The translations under genes and the position numbers were made by a program. A model generated the notes under the pieces. That model did not search any database. It was not told the DNA's origin and saw nothing but the letters and a program-made list of their open reading frames with translations. From NCBI GenBank assembly GCA_028282705.1, contig JANQHI010000053.1, positions 62,001-126,000 of the forward strand: 64,000 bases of DNA, written 5' to 3'. Shown in pieces: positions 8,121 through 16,336 of the stretch (position 1 is the first letter of the stretch; each line of letters opens with the position of its first letter). The DNA is from Prolixibacteraceae bacterium. GTDB lineage: Bacteria; Bacteroidota; Bacteroidia; Bacteroidales; Prolixibacteraceae.

Positions 8121-8864
8121 TTAAACCAACTGAAAAACATTTGATTTGATCAGGTCAAACAAGAAAACATGCTGAAAATGTGATTCAAAAGAGTGGTTTA
8201 CAATTTTATTGGCCAGGTTAAAATTTTTCACACCACGCAAACGGTCAGTGGTTATGAGCAACCAATAATAATTAAGGTGCTGTTTTTGGTATAACCTCCT
8301 TAATTTTTCATCTTTCTTTTGGATGGTTTGACGGATATCATCCACCACATCATTGGACACCCCCAGGTTATTTGAGCGTTCCCACATTGATTGTTCCAAG
8401 CTTGGGTGATGAGCAATTAATAGCTCACTGATTCCCCCAGGAAGGAGGTGAGGTTGGATGGATAACTGAAAAAATGATGATGCCTTTCTACCCTTAACAG
8501 CTTCATGGATTATATGCACTGTCTTCACTGCCATTGACAACCCCTTCTTTTCAATAAACCCATTTTGCCCTGAAAAAAGGAACTTGACAAATAATTTTAG
8601 AGAGGATTGTTGTTCAAACAACCCTTTTGCAAGTTCAATAAATGATTCCAATGAGGTAACATGGTTCTTCCCCTGCTCATCCAAACCAGGGGCATTGGCA
8701 GGGTTCAGCCTTGTTAATTCAATCCCAAGCAAATTCCTGCTTTTCATTTTTACAATAAAATCAGGTGATTCAGAAGGTACAACCTGCCCCTTAGGAAAAT
8801 CATTGTAGCTTTCCCTAAAATACTGAATCAGCAAGTTTTCCAATTGTTTCTTTTCAGGTTGCAT
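8121..8864 (-). CDS. Unknown protein with a PD-(D/E)XK-like N-terminal core
   Basis: 247 residues with no named family that I recognise. The N-terminal 55 residues resemble the start of a restriction-endonuclease fold: an alpha helix, then Pro34-Asp35 in SPDFIVKM and Glu49-Leu-Thr51 in GIELTRL. The Lys of the classical E-x-K is replaced by Thr, so catalysis would be altered or lost. The rest is mixed alpha-beta with a charged helix near 175-195 and no membrane segment. It is divergent from the NRAMP-like transporter gene, with 129 bp between the two starts. A nuclease-fold DNA-binding role is possible; this is inference. Confidence 0.6.
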   Translation of the reverse strand: MQPEKKQLENLLIQYFRESYNDFPKGQVVPSESPDFIVKMKSRNLLGIELTRLNPANAPGLDEQGKNHVTSLESFIELAKGLFEQQSSLKLFVKFLFSGQNGFIEKKGLSMAVKTVHIIHEAVKGRKASSFFQLSIQPHLLPGGISELLIAHHPSLEQSMWERSNNLGVSNDVVDDIRQTIQKKDEKLRRLYQKQHLNYYWLLITTDRLRGVKNFNLANKIVNHSFESHFQHVFLFDLIKSNVFQLV

Positions 8865-8961
8865 AGATTTGAATTTTTACGAAAATACAAAAAGAAAACA
8901 AGCCATAGCCATTATGGACACACCTCCGAAACAATTCCTTTTCATTTGCTTTTGTTTTGGC

Positions 8962-8969
8962 TATATTTG
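8962..8969 (+). promoter_or_regulatory. -7 element upstream of the transporter-oxoprolinase operon
   Basis: TATATTTG (TA-N2-TTTG). Transcription from here would start near 8976, downstream of an in-frame ATG at 8844 but 18 bp before the ATG at 8994, which supports 8994 as the true start. No well-spaced -33 TTG. Confidence 0.5.
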
Positions 8970-8993
8970 GCTAAAGCCAAACCCATCAGTTAT

Positions 8994-10307
8994 ATGTCAG
9001 TAAAAAATCGTTTCCTTAATGTATTGTTCTGGTCAGTTGTTTCAGCAGCTTTTATTGGGCCAGGTACCATTACCACTGCCTCCAAATCTGGAGCACTTTT
9101 TGGGACTAACCTGTTATGGGCATTGCTGTTTTCAACACTGGCATGCCTGTTGCTTCAGGAAGCCTCTTCAAGGATCAGCATTGCCTCTGGCAAAAACCTG
9201 GGGCAAGCCATCCAGGTGCAATTTGCTAAAAGCAGGTTCAAAGTTTTGATCCTTGCCCTTATCACAGGAGCAGTTGTATTTGGTGCTGCAGCTTATGAAA
9301 TGGGGAACCTGCTGGGTGCCCTTTCAGGGTTACAACTGGTCTTTAATGTCCCCTCTTATGTTATTGTCCTTTCAATTGGGGTAGTGGCAGCTACTATTTT
9401 AAGCATCCCCTCTTTAAAGATCATTTCCAGGATCATGGGGTTCCTGGTAATAATTATGGGGTTTGGTTTTTTGGCTACGGCCATATTGGTTGCACCTCAA
9501 TTTTCGTCCATATTAAAAGGGGCATTTATCCCTAAAATCCCTGATAACCCGCAAGCTGGAATCCTGGTTCTGGGTCTGATTGGTACTACTATTGTCCCTT
9601 ACAACCTGTTTTTAGGGTCAGGAATCACCTCAGGGAAACAGCCCATTAAAGAAATGCGTTTGGGGTTGGCTGTGGCTGTACTGTTGGGTGGCCTTTTTTC
9701 AATGGCAGTGTTGATTGTTGGCACATCTGTCACGGGAGGGTTTTCATTTGAAAACCTTACCCATGCTTTAGAACAAAAAATGGGCATTACAGGAAAATAC
9801 CTATTGGGTTTTGGCCTATTTGCAGCAGGATTCACTTCTGCAGTTACTGCCCCTTTGGCATCAGCTATTACACTAAAAAGTTTATTTGGTGATGATAAGC
9901 CTGAAAAGTGGAAAACCAATTCTACAAATTTTCGTTTAGGGTGGGTCATTGTTTTGTTAGTTGGGCTGGGTTTTGCTTTAGCCAATTTCAAACCCATTCC
10001 TGCTATTATAATTGCACAAGCCCTTAATGGGTTCCTGCTGCCATTTATAAGTATTTTCCTTTTTATGGTGATCAACAACCAACAGTTAATGGGGCTAAAA
10101 CAAACCAACAATAACATTTTAAATATACTCACTGCATTGGTCATCCTGGTTACCCTGATAATTGGGTTGCTAAATGCAGCAAAAGCTTTTTATTCCATTT
10201 TTATCCCTGGCAGCTTGCCTGGAAATAACCTTATTTTATTGATCACTGCACTATCCACAATCATTACCATAGGTGTTTGGATAGGCATTAAAAAACAAAA
10301 TGTATGA
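8994..10307 (+). CDS. NRAMP-family transporter lacking the canonical metal ligands
   Basis: 437-residue membrane protein with about eleven hydrophobic segments. The family is recognised from the TM1 region (AAFIGPGTITTASKSG) and TM6 region (GTTIVPYNLFLGSG). In metal-transporting NRAMPs these read DPGN and MPH; here Asp, Asn, Met and His are replaced by Gly, Thr, Val and Tyr, so the metal site is missing. The stop codon overlaps the start of the 5-oxoprolinase gene (ATGA). Bacillus subtilis ycsG, an NRAMP relative, also lies beside oxoprolinase genes. I infer uptake of 5-oxoproline or a similar small cyclic amide rather than a metal. I chose 8994 because the upstream in-frame extension (from 8844) is highly charged and antedates the promoter-like box. 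Confidence 0.85.
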   Translation: MSVKNRFLNVLFWSVVSAAFIGPGTITTASKSGALFGTNLLWALLFSTLACLLLQEASSRISIASGKNLGQAIQVQFAKSRFKVLILALITGAVVFGAAAYEMGNLLGALSGLQLVFNVPSYVIVLSIGVVAATILSIPSLKIISRIMGFLVIIMGFGFLATAILVAPQFSSILKGAFIPKIPDNPQAGILVLGLIGTTIVPYNLFLGSGITSGKQPIKEMRLGLAVAVLLGGLFSMAVLIVGTSVTGGFSFENLTHALEQKMGITGKYLLGFGLFAAGFTSAVTAPLASAITLKSLFGDDKPEKWKTNSTNFRLGWVIVLLVGLGFALANFKPIPAIIIAQALNGFLLPFISIFLFMVINNQQLMGLKQTNNNILNILTALVILVTLIIGLLNAAKAFYSIFIPGSLPGNNLILLITALSTIITIGVWIGIKKQNV

Positions 10308-13300
10308 TTCTTGAAAGTGGGGGTTTTCAACTTTTTGTTGACACTGGTGGCACATTTACTGACTGTATTGGAATTGACCCTGATGGAAACTGGTTGCGCC
10401 AAAAAGTGCTTAGTAACAGCAGCCTGAGAGGTACAATTATAGAAAAACTTTCTGAGGTTTCCTTCAGTATAAAACAAACCTGGAACCTTAAAAAAGATAT
10501 ACTAAAAGGGTTTTCATTCCAGGTGCTTCAACATCCTCATCAACCACTATTTATTAAAGAATTTGATGTACACAATAATATCCTCACAATTGATAAACCT
10601 CTTTTTAAAACAGAAATAAAAAAGGGGCAAAATTTTGAGGTCAGCTCTGGTGAAGAAGCCCCAGTGTTGGGAGCCAGGATGATCACCCAAACTGGTTTGA
10701 AAGAAGAATTCCCTCCCCTATCTCTCCAGTTGGGATCAACCAAAGGAACCAATGCTTTGCTTGAAGGCAAAGGGGCAAAAACTTTGCTAATTATTACCAA
10801 AGGATTTAAAGACCTCCTGAAAATTGGCACACAAGCCAGGCCTGATATTTTTGCCAGGGAAGTAATTAAACCCAAACAACTCACTGAGCACATCCTGGAA
10901 GTAGATGAGCGCATAGATTCAAAGGGAAATATTATAAAAACCCTTAACCTGGAAGAAGCCAAGAACCAGCTAAAAGAGAAACAAGCACAAGGCATTGAAG
11001 CAGTTTCCATTGCTTTGATAAATAGTTATATAAACCCCAGTCATGAACAGCAGTTGCATGCTCTTCTAAAAGAAGTAGGTTTCAGGTTTATTTCTGTTTC
11101 CCATGAACTAACTCCCATGATCAAATTACTGAACAGGGCAGAAACAGCAGTGGTAAATGCCTACCTATCTCCTGTGATCCACAATTATGTGAACAGGATT
11201 TCTGATAAAATAGGCAAGCAGCCTTTTCATATCATGACCAGTGCAGGTGGGTTGGTTTCAGCCAATACATTCAACCCAAAAGACAGCTTATTGAGTGGCC
11301 CTGCTGGTGGTGTAGTGGGTGCTGCCAAAGTTGGTGCCCAATTGGGATTCAAAAAACTCATCACCTTTGATATGGGGGGAACCAGCACTGATGTAGCCAG
11401 GTATGATAGTAAATATGATTACCACTATGAACTAGAGGTGGGGAATGCAAAAATCAACAGCCCTGCCATTACCATTGAAACAGTAGCAGCAGGGGGAGGT
11501 TCTATTTGTTGGTTTGATGGTTTTAAACTTTGTGTAGGTCCTGAAAGTGCAGGTGCTTCACCAGGCCCTGCCTGTTATGGTGCTGGTGGACCACTTACCA
11601 TTACTGATGTAAACCTATTGTTGGACAGGCTTGACAGTACACAATTTGGTATACCTGTTTTTCAATCAGATGCTGAAAAAAGGCTGGAAGAATTGATCAG
11701 CCAGGTATCTGCTAAAACAGGGAAAAAACACCACAAAGAAGATATCCTGAATGGGTTTATTGATATTGCCAATGAAATAATGGCTGGTGCCATCAGGAAA
11801 ATTTCCGTAACAAAAGGGTATGATCCCAAAGACTATGCCTTGGTTGCATTTGGAGGGGCTGGTGGGTTGCATGCATGTGATATTGCTGAACTCCTGCAAA
11901 TGAAAACCATCCTACTGCCCCAGGATGCAGGATTATTAAGTGCTTATGGGATTTCAAATGCCAATATGGAGCGTTTTGCTGAAAAGCAGGTACTGGAAGA
12001 TTTTAACAGGGTAGAAGACCAATTGCCTAAATTGTTTTCTTCTTTGGAAACCAAAGCAAAAAAAAGCTTACAAGCTGAAGGAGTCAGGAAGCAGGATATG
12101 GAAGTCAGCCAGCACATGGTATTTTTGCGTTTCAAAGGGCAGGATACCAGCCTGGAAATACCTTACACAGAAGTAGAGAAATTAGTGCCTGATTTTCATG
12201 AACAATACCAAAAGTTATATGGGCACACTGTAACCAACAGGGGCATTGAAGTGGAAGCTGCCAGAGTAATTGCTGTCAGCACTTCTAAAAAAGAAGAGGG
12301 TTTATTTCAGGATGAAAAAGCTTTTATTCCTGAACCTAACCATATCATTGGTAAAAATAAGCCTGTGTTTATCAGGGAAAACCTTCAGCCAGGGGCTCAT
12401 ATTGATGGTCCTGCTTTGTTCCTTGACCAATATAGTACCACCACCATTTCTGAAGGTTGGGAATTTTTTCTGAAACAAAATGGAACAGCTATCCTCCAAA
12501 AAACAAGAGATACTGCCAAAAAAGATACCTCAATAAAAACCCATGAAACAGAGTTGGAGCTTTTTACCAACAGGTTTATGGCTGTGGCCGAAAATATGGG
12601 AGCTTTGCTGCAAAGGACTGCTTTGTCAGTCAACATAAAAGAGCGCCTGGATTTTTCATGTGCCCTGCTGGATGCTGATGGTAACCTGGTTGCCAATGCC
12701 CCACATATCCCTGTGCACCTGGGTAGCCTTGGGGTTTGTGTAAAAACTGTGTTGTCAGAGTTTCCTTTGCAAGAGGGTGACACCATTATAACCAACCATC
12801 CAAGATATGGAGGTTCACACCTGCCTGATGTAACTGTTATCACCCCCATTTTTAGTGAAGATGGTGAGCGTGTGGGGTTTGTGGCAAACCGTGCCCACCA
12901 CTCTGAAATTGGAGGGATCAGCCCTGGATCAATGCCTCCAAATGCTAAAAACCTGGAAGAGGAGGGAGTGGTTATCAGCCCATTTTACCTGGTTAAGGCA
13001 GGCAAAGTGAATTGGGAAGGAATGCAGGCAATCCTGGAAAAATGTGCTTATCCAACCAGGAGCATCAATGAAAACCTGGCTGACCTAAATGCAGCCATTG
13101 CAGCCAACCTTGATGGTTTAAAAGCCATACAAAACCTGATGCAACAACATGGGAAAGAGAAGGTGCTCACTTATATGAAACTCCTGAAAAAACATGCTGC
13201 TTGCAAAATGTTGGAAACACTGAAAAAATACCCAGATGGGGTTTATGCTGCTGAAGAATTCCTGGATGATGGCTCTCCCCTAAAAGTTACCATCCAAATG

Positions 13301-14074
13301 AAGGAAGGCAAATGCCACATTGATTTTAAAGGTAGTGCCCCTGTTAATCCTACCAACATGAATGCCACTTCAGCCATTGTGAACAGTGTTGTCATTTATG
13401 TGCTGAGGCTGTTGTTAGACGAACCAATCCCACTGAATGATGGGCTGCTGGAACCTGTTACCCTAAATATTCCTGAGGGCATGTTAAACCCAACTTTCCC
13501 TGGTGACCCAAAGTTATGCCCAGCTGTGGTTGGAGGAAATGTGGAGATCAGCCAAAGGCTGACTGATACTTTACTGAAAGCTTTTAAAGTGATGGCTGCC
13601 AGCCAGGGAACCATGAACAATGTGTTGTTTGGAAATGAGCATTTTGGGTATTATGAAACCATCTGTGGGGGGTGTGGTGCAGGAAATGGATTTGAAGGAG
13701 CCAGTGCCGTTCACCATCATATGACCAACACCAGGATAACTGACCCTGAAGTGATGGAATTTCGTTACCCTGTGAGGTTAGATGAGTTCAGTGTTCGCCA
13801 ACAGTCAGGAGGAAAAGGGAAATGGAATGGAGGTGATGGTGTTATCAGGAAACTTACCTTCCTGGAGCCTGTGAACTTGTCTGTGCTTTCCCAAAGAAGA
13901 AAAGAGGGTCCATTTGGCATGGATGGAGGTGAAGCTGGATTACCTGGGAAACAGAAAGTAATCAGGGTTGATGGTACTGAACAAGTGCTTGAAGCCATTC
14001 AAAATATAGATATTGAAACTGGAGGACAATTTATTATTGAAACCCCGGGAGGTGGAGGATTTGGGAATAAGTAA
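10304..14074 (+). CDS. 5-oxoprolinase (ATP-hydrolysing), fused HyuA-HyuB type
   Basis: 1256 residues, close to the ~1290 of eukaryote-type 5-oxoprolinases. It would open 5-oxo-L-proline to L-glutamate with ATP, in the cytoplasm. Domains in order: Hydant_A_N from residue 8 (FVDTGGTFTD phosphate-binding motif at 11-20), Hydantoinase_A from about 230 to 530 (second nucleotide motif TFDMGGTSTD near 353, then FGGAGGLHACDIAELL near 525), a short linker region, and Hydantoinase_B from about 745 to 1250 (SVNIKERLDFSCALLD; GGNVEISQRLTD). Separate HyuA/HyuB hydantoinases share this fold, so N-methylhydantoin is an alternative substrate. It is translationally coupled to the NRAMP-like transporter. Confidence 0.92.
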   Translation: MILESGGFQLFVDTGGTFTDCIGIDPDGNWLRQKVLSNSSLRGTIIEKLSEVSFSIKQTWNLKKDILKGFSFQVLQHPHQPLFIKEFDVHNNILTIDKPLFKTEIKKGQNFEVSSGEEAPVLGARMITQTGLKEEFPPLSLQLGSTKGTNALLEGKGAKTLLIITKGFKDLLKIGTQARPDIFAREVIKPKQLTEHILEVDERIDSKGNIIKTLNLEEAKNQLKEKQAQGIEAVSIALINSYINPSHEQQLHALLKEVGFRFISVSHELTPMIKLLNRAETAVVNAYLSPVIHNYVNRISDKIGKQPFHIMTSAGGLVSANTFNPKDSLLSGPAGGVVGAAKVGAQLGFKKLITFDMGGTSTDVARYDSKYDYHYELEVGNAKINSPAITIETVAAGGGSICWFDGFKLCVGPESAGASPGPACYGAGGPLTITDVNLLLDRLDSTQFGIPVFQSDAEKRLEELISQVSAKTGKKHHKEDILNGFIDIANEIMAGAIRKISVTKGYDPKDYALVAFGGAGGLHACDIAELLQMKTILLPQDAGLLSAYGISNANMERFAEKQVLEDFNRVEDQLPKLFSSLETKAKKSLQAEGVRKQDMEVSQHMVFLRFKGQDTSLEIPYTEVEKLVPDFHEQYQKLYGHTVTNRGIEVEAARVIAVSTSKKEEGLFQDEKAFIPEPNHIIGKNKPVFIRENLQPGAHIDGPALFLDQYSTTTISEGWEFFLKQNGTAILQKTRDTAKKDTSIKTHETELELFTNRFMAVAENMGALLQRTALSVNIKERLDFSCALLDADGNLVANAPHIPVHLGSLGVCVKTVLSEFPLQEGDTIITNHPRYGGSHLPDVTVITPIFSEDGERVGFVANRAHHSEIGGISPGSMPPNAKNLEEEGVVISPFYLVKAGKVNWEGMQAILEKCAYPTRSINENLADLNAAIAANLDGLKAIQNLMQQHGKEKVLTYMKLLKKHAACKMLETLKKYPDGVYAAEEFLDDGSPLKVTIQMKEGKCHIDFKGSAPVNPTNMNATSAIVNSVVIYVLRLLLDEPIPLNDGLLEPVTLNIPEGMLNPTFPGDPKLCPAVVGGNVEISQRLTDTLLKAFKVMAASQGTMNNVLFGNEHFGYYETICGGCGAGNGFEGASAVHHHMTNTRITDPEVMEFRYPVRLDEFSVRQQSGGKGKWNGGDGVIRKLTFLEPVNLSVLSQRRKEGPFGMDGGEAGLPGKQKVIRVDGTEQVLEAIQNIDIETGGQFIIETPGGGGFGNK

Positions 14075-14085
14075 ACCTCCCCTAA

Positions 14086-14102
14086 CCCCTCCTAAGGAGG
14101 GG
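14086..14102. repeat. CCCCTCC-TAA-GGAGGGG hairpin
   Basis: Perfect 7-bp GC-rich palindrome 12 bp after the oxoprolinase stop. It has no T run, so it is at best a weak terminator. Related pyrimidine/purine hairpins occur at 39509-39521 and 43223-43239. Confidence 0.6.
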
Positions 14103-14232
14103 AATTAGAAAGACATGATTATCTCCAATCAAAACCTGCCACTTATTTGCAATGAGGGGTTAATAGCTTTAGGATTTAATACTCAGAAAACCATTCTAAT
14201 TTTAATTGGAATTACTTTTTTTAGGCTGTGTT

Positions 14233-15903
14233 TTAACCATGCAGCCAATAAGGATCTTTTACAAACTTTTCCCAATCTTTTTGGAAAGCTTTTATCATTT
14301 CATCCAGTAATTTCTGATCCACATCAGCTCCTTTTTCTTTCAGGTCAATACAATATTTCAATAGATTGTAGCAAGCTGTAAACTGCCCACATGCCACCAA
14401 ATTTTTTAACCTGTTTACATCCCTGTCTTCTTGCGAAAACCAAAGAGTAGTGCCCATTTCCCTGGCAATTTTTGCAGCAGCATAAATCCTGTCTCCAGGT
14501 GCAGCAATTTGCTTTAACTTTTCTTCTACCCCCTTTTCATCTGATCTGTTGTGTTTGTACTGGTCTTCAGTAAGCTCATAAATAAGAGATGATATCCTTC
14601 TATCTTTTAAACTTTCATTGGCATATAGCAGGTTATAGTTAAGCCTCCTTAATTGTTTCAGGAAAATATCATTGATCATTTTCATCCCAGAGGTTCCACG
14701 CTCAATGACCATCCTTTTATATAACCTTAATTTCAGGTTTTTTAAATACTTTAGCAATGGCTTCATAAAACCAGGAAGTTTTGAAAGCACCCATTCCCAG
14801 AATTCATTGGCTTCCTTTTCCAATTTTTTAATGCCTAAACTCAATAATACAACGAGTATTGCCAGCAAAGAAAAAGCTCCTCCCAGGATAAATAACCAGG
14901 GTGCTGGCTTAAATACAAAACCTATCACCAGCAGGGCTATTGCAATAACAACAACCAATAAAGACCACCCAATGGATTTTAAAAAACCTACAATTTTATC
15001 AAATAGCTGGATTGGGGTTTTTGTCCAGCCTTTTTTATCCATATCAATTTGTGCAGGAACCCATGGCTTCATAAAATAGCTACCTACATCACAAACCATG
15101 ATCAGGTCATACCCTTTTTTGTCCTTTTTCCTTCTGGTATCTGCATTTATTATGCTTCCAATCCCCTGGTTGTCAACAATTCCTCCATCCATTATCCCCA
15201 CCCCTTTTTTAAAGTCATCCTGTTCTTTAATAGCTATATATGCATCAGAATCCTGGTTGCTAATGTAATCATCAGGCATTACAAGTGGCTCAAAACCAAT
15301 TGGGAAACATGATGAAGAAGCAATGGCATCTGCCAGTTTCATTTCATTTGACAACAATGTTAAGTTAGAATTCACCAGGCGGTAATTTCCAAAATCGCCA
15401 GTGGTTTGAAACCTGAATGCCAACCCAAAAGAAAAGTCAGTTGCATTAAAACAGATATCCTCAAGGTGTGATTTATTGGTTTTAATAAATTCAAAAGTCC
15501 CATCAGTCAACAGGTCAGCATAGGCAAGTGCAAATGCATTGATCAATGAACGTTTTTTATGGGAGTTTTTCCAGATATCATCAGAATCTAGTTTTTTAAG
15601 TGCAGTTTCCAATAATTTGTCCTTGTTTAGCATCCTATAGAAATGGGAATAGAATGCATTAAAGTCTTTACCATCTGCCATAAAATAGGCATAGGTGGCA
15701 CCTGCCAGTGTTCCTCCACTAACAGTGCTCAACCCTTTGACATTTTGCAGGAGTGGCTTCTTTTTGAATTTCACATGGTTTAAATAGGCTAATGTGCCAA
15801 GCCCATAAGCTGCTGCACGATACCCCCCTCCACTAAATGTTAGTGCAATGTTCTTAAATAGGTTGATTTTTGCTTTTGTAGTTTCTTCTTTTTTGTGTGC
15901 CAT
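14233..15903 (-). CDS. Patatin-like phospholipase family protein with central membrane hairpin
   Basis: 556 residues. The patatin oxyanion motif GGGYRAAAYGLG is at 25-36 and the serine elbow TVSGGT carries Ser62; the G-x-S-x-G first glycine is replaced by Thr60, as in the VSGGS subgroup. The catalytic Asp is in DGGIVDNQG near 238. Unlike soluble patatins, residues about 295-350 form two adjacent transmembrane helices. A helical C-terminal domain of ~200 residues follows. I expect a membrane-anchored lipid acyl hydrolase facing the cytoplasm. It is convergent with the oxoprolinase gene and apparently monocistronic. Substrate unknown. Confidence 0.85.
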   Translation of the reverse strand: MAHKKEETTKAKINLFKNIALTFSGGGYRAAAYGLGTLAYLNHVKFKKKPLLQNVKGLSTVSGGTLAGATYAYFMADGKDFNAFYSHFYRMLNKDKLLETALKKLDSDDIWKNSHKKRSLINAFALAYADLLTDGTFEFIKTNKSHLEDICFNATDFSFGLAFRFQTTGDFGNYRLVNSNLTLLSNEMKLADAIASSSCFPIGFEPLVMPDDYISNQDSDAYIAIKEQDDFKKGVGIMDGGIVDNQGIGSIINADTRRKKDKKGYDLIMVCDVGSYFMKPWVPAQIDMDKKGWTKTPIQLFDKIVGFLKSIGWSLLVVVIAIALLVIGFVFKPAPWLFILGGAFSLLAILVVLLSLGIKKLEKEANEFWEWVLSKLPGFMKPLLKYLKNLKLRLYKRMVIERGTSGMKMINDIFLKQLRRLNYNLLYANESLKDRRISSLIYELTEDQYKHNRSDEKGVEEKLKQIAAPGDRIYAAAKIAREMGTTLWFSQEDRDVNRLKNLVACGQFTACYNLLKYCIDLKEKGADVDQKLLDEMIKAFQKDWEKFVKDPYWLHG

Positions 15904-16336
15904 GGGTAATTAGTTTTAATAGTTTAGTAAAATAGGATAACCTTGCCTGTGCATATTTCCAAGGGCTTTCCCATAAAACCTTCTGCTTAATCCTTGTACC
16001 CAGGAGCCTTGGAGTAGTTATTATCTAATTTTTTACAATTTAAGAATATATATGCAGAATAAAAAAGGGAAAAATGCACAGGGCATATTTAGTGCCCCAA
16101 CTTTAGTCATAGGATGACTTGATTAAGCATATGCTGTAAAAATTAAAAATTCATAATAATTATGCCAGAAGGACAACATTTTTAAAGAAAAGAAATAACC
16201 AAAAATTTTAAAACCCTTTTAGGGGTTAAATATTCAGTGCCTATGGCACCAATACACCTAAAATTATCTTGCTATAAATATATTGCCCTCCCAGGGTAAA
16301 GAAAAAGGTTTCTTCTTTAACTTATATTAATGGTTT
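15904..16336. other. Intergenic region, 433 bp
   Basis: AT-rich. It holds a GGGCA/TGCCC hairpin at 16081-16097 and an AACCC/GGGTT hairpin at 16212-16227, plus a GGATGACTTGA fragment near 16108 that resembles half of the GATGACTTGAAGTCATC palindrome family. No gene or clear promoter was seen. Confidence 0.5.

Noticed and set aside
8844..8993. Upstream extension of the NRAMP-like protein
   Set aside because: Fifty extra residues from an ATG inside the neighbouring gene; the promoter-like TATATTTG at 8962-8969 lies within it, and the family begins near the ATG at 8994.
9599..10144. 181-codon minus-strand frame opposite the transporter
   Set aside because: A shadow of the transporter gene; no signal or domain is recognisable in it.
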